DNA of 12,747 nucleotides from CAXXOK01 sp035353235 (GTDB taxonomy: Bacteria; Bacillota; Clostridia; Christensenellales; Aristaeellaceae). The stretch spans positions 1 through 12,747 of the forward strand of contig DAOPZG010000071.1 in the NCBI GenBank assembly GCA_035353235.1, read 5' to 3'. Positions 6,616 to 12,747 of the stretch are shown here, piece after piece. The position numbers were made by a program, and so were the translations under genes. Positions within the stretch are counted from its first letter, which is position 1; each line of letters starts with the position of its first letter. Below the pieces are notes generated by a model. The model was not told the origin of the DNA, ran no database searches, and worked only from the letters and a program-made list of their open reading frames with translations.

Positions 6616-8148
6616 TCAGGCGGCATTGGCTGAAGTGGCTGGCAGTCCACCCTCGTAATACAATCGCCTGTAAATCGCATAGGAATTCATCACTCGGGTC
6701 GCGTAGTTCTTGGTAGGGCCTTCCGCCATGTTTTTTAGCTCGATGGTTTGGCTGTCCATGCTATAGCGGGAGTCGCTCAACCAATTCTTCACAGTGGTTT
6801 GCCCCGCGTGGAACGCGGCCGCCACCAGCACAGGGTCGTTGTGGAAATAATTACCCAGATAAGCCAGATACCAGCAGGCATACTTCACGTTAGCATCGGG
6901 ATCATACATCAGGTCAAAAGAATATTCGGTATTGGCGTCGATTTTTCCATGTACCCACTCCGCTGTGTCCGGCATCATCTGCATCAGGCCGCGCGCGCCA
7001 ACGGCGCTCTCGGCCTTGGGGTTAAAGGAGCTTTCATTGAAAATAATCGCGGCGATAAACGCTGGGTTCAGGTTATTGGCGGTCGCCTCGCGCTCGATCA
7101 GTTCGCGATATTGAAACGGGTGGGTATCCGCCAGCTTTTGGATTGTCTCGGCCCGGGCGGCCAGCACACCTGTTTTCAGGTTGCCAAACGTTACCTGCCC
7201 GATCCACAGCCCCACCAGCAGTAAAGCGGCGACGAACACTGCAATTCCCAGTGTGGGAATCTTCACTGCCTTCCGCTCTTCGCCTTCCTCGGTGTCCTCT
7301 TCGTGATCCTCATCGTCGTCTCTGCGCCGTGCAGTTCTGCGGGGTTCCTGTGTAACGGAATAAGGCGACGTGCCCGTTTCTTCCGTATGATACGGCCGTT
7401 TGTTTTCCCGCGGAGGCATGCGGCGGTTGCCGTCCGGCTCCGTATAAGCCCGGCGGAGGTTGGACACGGCCGCCTGTGCCCCATGGCTGCGATGTCCCAC
7501 ACCCTGTGCGTTTCCGGCGGCTTCCTGTTCTAACCGCTGATCGTTCAGCAGCTCCGGCGGGTATCCCGCGTTGGAATAATCCAGGGGATTCGGGCGGTTG
7601 AACTGGGTTGGGCCATCGGACGGAGTTGGATTGGAAGGGTAGGGGGTCTGGTTTTGCTGGGCGGCACGAAGCCAGTCCGGCGTCTGACGGGATGATGGTG
7701 CTGCGTTGCGCGCTCTGCCGGAAGCAGGCGCTCCTTCCCGGCTGTTGTTTCCTGGGTTTTGAAATGGGTTCGGGGGTGTTTCCGGCTGAGGTGCTTCGCG
7801 TTGTTCTGCATAATGCGCGGCGCGTCGGTAATTTCTTCCGGGTTCTCCGGCTTGTGACGTGGCAGTCGGCGGTTCAGCTTGAGCAGCTCCGTGTGAAGCG
7901 GCATATCTCGTTTGCGCCGCTTGCAGGGTATCCGGTGCTTTGGGCGTATAAGCAGGGGTTTGCGTAAAAGCATTACTGCGCGGTCGGGGATACACGGCGG
8001 AAACCGTCGTGCCGTCCTCTTTCGTACGATGGATAGGCTCGCTCTGGCGGCGACGCTCGCCCTCCGCTACAGAATCCGCATAGGTGTAATCAACGGGAGC
8101 CCCGTCGTCATCAGGGCTCCTGTATCGTTTGGGATAAACCAGCAGCAT
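6616..8148 (-). CDS. Membrane-anchored lytic transglycosylase with long disordered N-terminal tail
   Basis: A 510-residue protein in three parts. Residues 1-295 are low-complexity, rich in Pro, Gln, Asn, Ala and Arg, and end in a strongly acidic patch (277-291). One membrane helix follows at about 298-318. The C terminus (340-500) is a soluble lytic transglycosylase (SLT/MltE-type) domain with the catalytic Glu in FNESSFNP (E372), then GARGLMQMMP (384-393) and AAFHAGQ (444-450), matching the usual AYNAG motif. The domain faces outward and cleaves the glycan strand of peptidoglycan; the tail would be in the cytoplasm. The ATG at 8148 has AAAGGGG seven bases upstream and starts 17 bases after the coaE stop; a longer frame would overlap coaE. 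Placement after coaE is common in Clostridia. The tail is unusual and may recruit partners. Confidence 0.92.
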   Translation of the reverse strand: MLLVYPKRYRSPDDDGAPVDYTYADSVAEGERRRQSEPIHRTKEDGTTVSAVYPRPRSNAFTQTPAYTPKAPDTLQAAQTRYAASHGAAQAEPPTATSQAGEPGRNYRRAAHYAEQREAPQPETPPNPFQNPGNNSREGAPASGRARNAAPSSRQTPDWLRAAQQNQTPYPSNPTPSDGPTQFNRPNPLDYSNAGYPPELLNDQRLEQEAAGNAQGVGHRSHGAQAAVSNLRRAYTEPDGNRRMPPRENKRPYHTEETGTSPYSVTQEPRRTARRRDDDEDHEEDTEEGEERKAVKIPTLGIAVFVAALLLVGLWIGQVTFGNLKTGVLAARAETIQKLADTHPFQYRELIEREATANNLNPAFIAAIIFNESSFNPKAESAVGARGLMQMMPDTAEWVHGKIDANTEYSFDLMYDPDANVKYACWYLAYLGNYFHNDPVLVAAAFHAGQTTVKNWLSDSRYSMDSQTIELKNMAEGPTKNYATRVMNSYAIYRRLYYEGGLPATSANAA

Positions 8149-8165
8149 AGGGCAACCCCTTTCCT

Positions 8166-8786
8166 TTAAAAATGAACGGGCCTGCGTGGCCCATCCGCCA
8201 GTACATGCTGCCACAGCGACAGCGCCCGTTTCCGGGTCTGGTCAAAAGGCGCATCGGTCGACAGCACATAATCAGCCAGCTTCTCGGTTGTCTCCGCCGG
8301 ATTCTGGCTGCGGATCCGTCGCAGCGCCTGCTCGCGGGTCAGCCCGTCACGCTCGCAAACGCGGCGAATCCGCACTTCCTCCGGCGCCGTAACGCAGATC
8401 ACCGCATCCGCCAGCCGATCCATACCGGTTTCAAACAGCAGCGGCACATCCAACAGGACAATCGCTTCTCCTGCCGTTTCCAGTGCCTTCAGCTCCGCCG
8501 TTACCCGTTCTGTGATCAAGGGATGAATTGCTGCGTTCAATTTCGTCAGCGCTTCCCGGTCCGCGAATACCAGCCTGCCAAGCGCCGATCGGTTGAGCGT
8601 CCCATCCTCCAGAAACACGGTATCGCCAAACGCCTGGCGAATCGGCGCAAGCCCTTCCCCGCCGGGAGCGGTCAGTGCGCGGCTGATCGCGTCCGCGTCA
8701 ATGCTTTTTGCCCCCAGCGAACGGTAAAGAGCCGCCACGGTCGTTTTTCCCGAGCCAATGCCTCCGGTCACTGCAATAATACGCAC
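8166..8786 (-). CDS. coaE: Dephospho-CoA kinase
   Basis: A 206-residue enzyme that phosphorylates the 3' hydroxyl of dephospho-CoA, the last step of coenzyme A synthesis in the cytoplasm. The Walker A loop TGGIGSGKTT lies at 7-16, the acceptor-site DADAIS at 30-35, HP at 88-89, and VLLLDVPLLFETG at 110-121 is diagnostic of the family. A lid with RRVCERDGLTREQALRRI follows (141-158). Length is normal for CoaE. The start codon is GTG, with AAAGGGGG eight bases upstream. The gene begins 21 bases after polA ends, so the two are probably co-transcribed. Confidence 0.97.
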   Translation of the reverse strand: MRIIAVTGGIGSGKTTVAALYRSLGAKSIDADAISRALTAPGGEGLAPIRQAFGDTVFLEDGTLNRSALGRLVFADREALTKLNAAIHPLITERVTAELKALETAGEAIVLLDVPLLFETGMDRLADAVICVTAPEEVRIRRVCERDGLTREQALRRIRSQNPAETTEKLADYVLSTDAPFDQTRKRALSLWQHVLADGPRRPVHF

Positions 8787-8807
8787 AACGCGTTCCCCCT
8801 TTCCGGG

Positions 8808-11507
8808 TCACTTCGCCTCGTACCAGCTGTGTCCGCTGCTGACCTCCGCAACCAGCGGAACAGACAGCGTTACAATCTGTTCCATCGCATTCTGCAACAG
8901 TCTGCCAACCGCATCCGTCTCTTCCGTGGGGCACTCCACCACCAATTCATCGTGCACTTGAAGGATCAAACGGGCGCTGTATCCTCCCGCGTCCAGTTCT
9001 TTTTGCACACGCACCATCGCCAGCTTGATAATATCTGCTGCCGTACCCTGTACAGGAGTATTCATCGCAGCCCGTTCGCCGAAACTGCGGATACTGCGGT
9101 TGGGGCTGTGCAGTTCGTGCAGTTCGCGCCTGCGGTGAAACATCGTTTCGGCATAACCCAGCTCGTAGCCAAGCCGTACGCACTGGTCCATAAATGTCTT
9201 GACTTTGGGATAACGTTCAAAATAGGTAGCAATGAATCGGTCGGCTTCCTTGCGGCTCACGCCGATATTACGCGCCAGACCGAATCCGCTGATCCCGTAC
9301 ACAATCCCGAAATTGACCGCCTTGGCGCTTCGGCGCATGGCGGGGGTGACGTTTTCAAACGGTACTCCGTTCACTTCGGCGGCGGTACGGGTGTGAATAT
9401 CCTGCCCGCGGATAAAAGCATCCTGCATGGCGGGATCGCCGCTTAAATGAGCCAATACCCGCAGCTCAATCTGGCTGTAGTCCGCATCCAGCAATACGCA
9501 GCCCTCCCGGGCAACAAACGCGCGCCGTATCTCCCTCCCCTCGTCGCTGCGAACGGGGATGTTCTGCAAATTGGGTTCCACGCTGGAGATGCGCCCGGTC
9601 ACCGTCGCGGTCTGGTCAAAGGTAGTATGAATGCGCCCCGTCGCATCCACCAGCCGGCTGAGGCCCTCAATATAGGTGTTTTGCAGTTTGCTGAGTTTGC
9701 GATACCTTAGCAGCGGCTCAATCGCCGGGTGATCCAGCGCTTCCAGCACTTCCGCAGAGGTAGACCATGCGCCAGCCTTGCCCTTGCGTCCCGGCGAAGC
9801 AAGCCCCAGCCGTTCGAAGAGCACCTCACCCAGTTGCTTGGGGCTGTTTACGTTAAAGTCCACACCGCCGGTCAACGCGATCACCTCGGCACGGCAGCGT
9901 TCGATTTCCGCAGTGAATTGAACACCCAGTTCCGCCAGCGCGGCTTTATCCACGCTGAAACCTTCCCTTTCCATCGCGAACAGCACGCGGGTCAGCGGCA
10001 TCTCCATTTCGGTCAACAGTCGCAGCATCCCCCGGGTGGTCAGGCTGTCGCGCTGCCGGATGGACAAGGCATAGACCTCTGCGGCATCTGCGGCTGCTTT
10101 TTCCGGAGGCGGTGGGGGCGCGTTCTTAACAACCGCGTTCTCAGCAGGTTCGTCCGGATTCTCTGCGGCAAGGGTCGCGGCCAGATCGAAGCTTTTTCTC
10201 GTCGGTTCCAGCAGATAAGCCGCAACCATGGTATCCCACGCCACAACCGGCTGCGAAAGACTTAACGAATCCAACCGATGGAAAAGGCTCTTCGCGCCGT
10301 GCAGAATCAGCGGCGTCTTTTCAAGCAGAGGCTGGAGTGCCGATAAAATCTGATCGTCATAAAGCCCCGGGCTCATCATATCCCGTAAAATCGGGGTATA
10401 CCAGCAGCGCCCATCGCTTGCGCACAGCGCAACCACGCTTTCGCCCTGCACAAGCGACACCGGCTTACCTTCTATTACCAGTCGTTGCGCAAGCGCGGTC
10501 AGCGCCTCCGCGGTCAATACGGCCTGCGGTGTTTGCGGTTGCGGAAATGCTTCCGTCGGCCCCGCGAGCGGTTCGGCGTTCTGATCCGTTTTGATCACAG
10601 GCACAGGGGTTTTCGATACGGGGGGTGCCGCCCTTCCCGAGGCTGCCAGCGTTTCCAACTGCTTCGCCAGCCGATTCAACCGATACTTCTGCAACGCAGG
10701 TACTGCGGCGGACATCGCGGTGAGTCCGCAGGCGGAAAAATCAACGTTCAACGGCGCGTTGAGCCGAATAGTGCCCAAATCTTTACTCAGTTCCGCCAGT
10801 TCGCTGTTTTCGCGGATACGCTCCCCTAACTTACCGGGAATCTCTTCCGCATGAGCCAGCACGCCCTCCAGATCACCGTATTGCGTAATCAGTTTCAGCG
10901 CCGTTTTTTCACCTACGCCAGGCACACCGGGGATATTATCGCTGCTGTCCCCCATCAGCCCTTTCATATCGGTCACCTGCGCAGGCGTAAAGCCGTATAC
11001 TTCCTTAACCGTATCCGGGGAAAGCAGCAGGCTTTCGGAAATCCCGGTCTTGGTTAAAATCACCTGTGTATTGTTATTTACCAGCTGCAGGCTGTCGCGA
11101 TCACCGGTCAGGACATAGGCATGGATGCCGCGCTCATTCGCCAGCTTCGCGGCAGTCCCCAGCAGATCATCCGCCTCGTAACCTTCAAGTTCGCATTGCG
11201 TAATGCCCATCGCGGTCAGCAGTTCGTGGATAATCGGAAACTGCGGCCGCAGGTCCTCCGGCGTCGGTTTACGCCCGGCTTTATATTCCGTAAACATTTT
11301 ATGCCGGAATGTTGGCGCGTGCATATCGAACATGACTGCGAGCGCCCCGGGGCGGTAATCCGTTATTGCCTTAAACAGCATCAGGAAAAAACCCTGAACC
11401 GCATTGGTGGCAACGCCATCCACGCTTAACGCGGGCAGGGCATGATAAGCACGGTGGATCAGGCTGTGCCCATCCACCAGCAGGACGGATTGTGGTTGTT
11501 CAGGCAT
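8808..11507 (-). CDS. polA: DNA polymerase I
   Basis: An 899-residue DNA polymerase I used in repair and Okazaki fragment processing. The N-terminal 5' nuclease spans about 1-290 (LLVDGHSLIHRAY; EADDLLG at 111; TGDRDSLQLV at 134; helix-hairpin-helix GVPGVGEKTA at 194). The middle domain (about 325-490) keeps the 3'-5' exonuclease fold and AWDTMVAAYLL, but the Exo I D-x-E motif is missing (VSLVQGESV near 350), so proofreading is probably lost, as in Bacillus-type enzymes. A five-proline run at 464-468 interrupts this domain. The polymerase has motif A DYSQIELR (676), motif B RRSAKAVNFGIVYG (725) and motif C VHDEL (851). GGGAGG seven bases before ATG fixes the start; an upstream in-frame extension is not supported. 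It heads the five-gene operon from its own promoter. Confidence 0.97.
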   Translation of the reverse strand: MPEQPQSVLLVDGHSLIHRAYHALPALSVDGVATNAVQGFFLMLFKAITDYRPGALAVMFDMHAPTFRHKMFTEYKAGRKPTPEDLRPQFPIIHELLTAMGITQCELEGYEADDLLGTAAKLANERGIHAYVLTGDRDSLQLVNNNTQVILTKTGISESLLLSPDTVKEVYGFTPAQVTDMKGLMGDSSDNIPGVPGVGEKTALKLITQYGDLEGVLAHAEEIPGKLGERIRENSELAELSKDLGTIRLNAPLNVDFSACGLTAMSAAVPALQKYRLNRLAKQLETLAASGRAAPPVSKTPVPVIKTDQNAEPLAGPTEAFPQPQTPQAVLTAEALTALAQRLVIEGKPVSLVQGESVVALCASDGRCWYTPILRDMMSPGLYDDQILSALQPLLEKTPLILHGAKSLFHRLDSLSLSQPVVAWDTMVAAYLLEPTRKSFDLAATLAAENPDEPAENAVVKNAPPPPPEKAAADAAEVYALSIRQRDSLTTRGMLRLLTEMEMPLTRVLFAMEREGFSVDKAALAELGVQFTAEIERCRAEVIALTGGVDFNVNSPKQLGEVLFERLGLASPGRKGKAGAWSTSAEVLEALDHPAIEPLLRYRKLSKLQNTYIEGLSRLVDATGRIHTTFDQTATVTGRISSVEPNLQNIPVRSDEGREIRRAFVAREGCVLLDADYSQIELRVLAHLSGDPAMQDAFIRGQDIHTRTAAEVNGVPFENVTPAMRRSAKAVNFGIVYGISGFGLARNIGVSRKEADRFIATYFERYPKVKTFMDQCVRLGYELGYAETMFHRRRELHELHSPNRSIRSFGERAAMNTPVQGTAADIIKLAMVRVQKELDAGGYSARLILQVHDELVVECPTEETDAVGRLLQNAMEQIVTLSVPLVAEVSSGHSWYEAK

Positions 11508-11546
11508 CGAAAACCCTCCCTTCCATTTGCAGCATTCATCAAGCAA

Positions 11547-11575
11547 AGTATAACACAACCGCTGCGGGAATACAA
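11547..11575 (-). promoter_or_regulatory. Promoter of the polA-led operon
   Basis: The -10 box TATACT (11552-11547) carries an extended TGn motif directly upstream. TTGTAT (11575-11570) lies at 17 bases and is a weak -35, which extended -10 promoters tolerate. Transcription would start near 11540, about 33 bases before the polA ATG and after the nrdR terminator. Confidence 0.65.
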
Positions 11576-11592
11576 AAGCAGGTCTTGCGACC

Positions 11593-11642
11593 ATAAGAAA
11601 ACGGCCTTGAAAAAGCTTTTCCCGCATTGCTTTTCAAGACCG
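11593..11642 (-). terminator. Rho-independent terminator of nrdR
   Basis: On the minus strand a stem of about 13 pairs (11642-11629 with 11616-11602, one mismatch and one bulge) and a 12-base loop is followed by the T-rich run TTTTCTTAT (11601-11593). It begins 21 bases past the nrdR stop and cleanly separates nrdR from the polA promoter. Confidence 0.85.
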
Positions 11643-11663
11643 TACTCATAATGTAACAATTTA

Positions 11664-12158
11664 TTACGGTTGGGGATTGTCACTTTCGTTCTGTGCGCGT
11701 TGTTTATTTTCCGTAACCAGTTTGTTCAGCTCGTCCATAAAACTGCTTACGTCCGTAAACTGGCGATATACACTGGCAAAGCGTACATAAGCGACTTCAT
11801 CCAGCTTTTTTAACTCCTCCATCACCAGTTCGCCGATTCGGCGGCTGCTGAATTCATCTTCACCGCTGCTGTATACGGCTTTCTCCACCTTTTCCTCTAT
11901 CGCGTCGATATCCTTCATGCTGACCGGACGTTTTTGGCAGGCATGGATTAAACCCTTTTTAATTTTCTCCGCGCTGAACGGTTCCCGACGCATATCTTTC
12001 TTTACCACCATCACCACGGCAGTCTCGATCTTTTCGTAGGTAGTAAAACGTCTCCCACAGCGCATGCACTCCCGGCGTCTGCGAATGCTTGTGCCTTCCT
12101 CCGTCGGTCGGCTGTCAATAACGCGGGAGTCCAGATAACCACAGTACTGGCATCTCAT
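11664..12158 (-). CDS. nrdR: Transcriptional repressor NrdR
   Basis: A 164-residue repressor of ribonucleotide reductase genes, whose DNA binding is controlled by ATP/dATP. The N terminus is a zinc ribbon with C3-x2-C6 and C31-x2-C34, ending in RRFTTYEKIE. Residues 46-136 form the ATP-cone (VVKKDMRREPFSAEKIKKGL, then SRRIGELVMEELKKLDEVAYVRFASVYRQF), and the C-terminal tail is charged. Length and motifs are typical. The ATG at 12158 places the first cysteine at residue 3, as expected in this family; an AAGG-type ribosome site lies upstream. It has its own promoter and terminator and appears monocistronic. No NrdR box or ribonucleotide reductase gene is visible in this window. Confidence 0.97.
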   Translation of the reverse strand: MRCQYCGYLDSRVIDSRPTEEGTSIRRRRECMRCGRRFTTYEKIETAVVMVVKKDMRREPFSAEKIKKGLIHACQKRPVSMKDIDAIEEKVEKAVYSSGEDEFSSRRIGELVMEELKKLDEVAYVRFASVYRQFTDVSSFMDELNKLVTENKQRAQNESDNPQP

Positions 12159-12203
12159 GGGGGCCGCCTTCTTCCTTGACGCGATTTTTACAGATTTTTT
12201 ACC

Positions 12204-12232
12204 ATTATAATGCTTTTGCTCTTCGCTTTCAA
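12204..12232 (-). promoter_or_regulatory. Promoter of nrdR
   Basis: On the minus strand TTGAAA (12232-12227) and a perfect TATAAT (12209-12204) are spaced 17 bases apart, the best SigA-type match in the window. The -35 box overlaps the stop codon of the upstream membrane protein gene. Transcription would start near 12197, leaving a leader of about 39 bases. Confidence 0.75.
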
Positions 12233-12747
12233 GCCCGTGAAGCGCCCAAGCCCTTTCTGTCCTGCGGTTTCTCCTCCCGTTGCAGCAGCGCCATCACCAG
12301 GCACATTACCAGGGATATTTCACGAGAGTAAAACACCGTGCCCAGCGCCAGACAGGCGAGAAACGCGATCCACTGCAGAACAATGTGGGATACCGGCGCT
12401 TCCCGACCAATCCCCCTGAACGCTCCGCGCCCGATCTGCCAGGCTCCCAAACCAAAACCGACCGTGCCAAACAGCCCCATGCCGGAAAGCAAATCCAGAA
12501 AATCACTGTGCATTCCCAACTTTTTTATTCCGGTAAATATAGAACCAAACCACGGTGAAGCAAGAAACCCATGCCATGCCACAGCGTATGCCTGCATCCG
12601 TGACCCGCTCTCCAATGAGCCTCCCGAAAACAACGTGCTTAACAGGGACAGGCTGTATGCGGCGTTTTCAAAACCCAAGGCTGTCGCCAGCCCTGTTGCC
12701 CAGTTTACAAGCGGCATCCGAAATACCCACAGAAGCACGAATATAGG
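12229..12747 (-). CDS. O-antigen ligase/polymerase-like membrane protein, C-terminal part
   Basis: The reading frame is open to the right edge, so only about the last 172 residues are present. It is strongly hydrophobic, with three to four predicted membrane segments. The stretch SGSRMQAYAVAWHGFLASPWFG followed by HSDFLDLLSGMGLFGTVGFG matches the pattern of the Wzy_C/WaaL loop and following helix, in which an Arg-containing segment precedes a P-x-x-G turn and a His-led helix. Such proteins polymerise lipid-linked glycans or transfer them onto an acceptor at the outer membrane face. A charged tail (EEKPQDRKG) ends the protein. No terminator separates it from nrdR. Family assignment rests on the pattern alone; ligase and polymerase cannot be distinguished. 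Confidence 0.7.
   Translation of the reverse strand, partial: PIFVLLWVFRMPLVNWATGLATALGFENAAYSLSLLSTLFSGGSLESGSRMQAYAVAWHGFLASPWFGSIFTGIKKLGMHSDFLDLLSGMGLFGTVGFGLGAWQIGRGAFRGIGREAPVSHIVLQWIAFLACLALGTVFYSREISLVMCLVMALLQREEKPQDRKGLGASRA

Noticed and set aside
8172..9446. Plus-strand frame of 424 codons opposite coaE and polA
   Set aside because: It spans two real genes on the other strand and shows no family motif.

Overview
The window looks like a chromosomal segment of a Gram-positive, Clostridia-type (Bacillota) anaerobe with moderately high GC. Supporting features are strong AGGAGG-like ribosome binding sites about 6-12 bases before most starts, SigA-type promoters, a polA-coaE-lytic transglycosylase gene order, nrdR, and a small cytidylate kinase-like protein of a type common in Clostridia. 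The species cannot be read from the sequence. I see no mobile element, CRISPR array, tRNA or rRNA.

Layout, left to right. Positions 1-204 (minus strand) appear to be the 5' part of a structured RNA that runs off the left edge, driven by a promoter at 211-239. After an intergenic stretch comes the only plus-strand gene, a cytidylate kinase-like protein (520-1182), closed by a strong hairpin terminator (1267-1308) that also sits at the end of the convergent minus-strand genes. Everything else is on the minus strand, read right to left. A partial O-antigen ligase/polymerase-like membrane protein (12229 to the right edge) is followed by nrdR (11664-12158), which has its own promoter and terminator. 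Then comes an operon-like run of five genes with gaps of only 17-37 bases: polA, coaE, a membrane-anchored lytic transglycosylase with a long disordered cytoplasmic tail, a secreted family-5 solute-binding protein, and a secreted CHAP amidase with a peptidoglycan-binding domain. Last, with its own promoter, is a secreted caspase-family (C14) gene broken by a one-base frameshift, followed by a GtrB/DPM1-like glycosyltransferase.

Functionally the window joins housekeeping (DNA polymerase I, the last step of CoA synthesis, ribonucleotide reductase control) to a set of envelope or secreted proteins. These comprise two candidate peptidoglycan-cleaving enzymes, a solute/peptide-binding protein without its transporter, a caspase-like protease with calcium-loop and Ig-like modules, a lipid-linked sugar transferase, and a polysaccharide polymerase or ligase. 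The most notable points are the frameshifted exported caspase, the unidentified promoter-driven RNA at the left edge, the transglycosylase with a roughly 295-residue cytoplasmic tail, and the orphan solute-binding protein between two cell-wall hydrolase genes.
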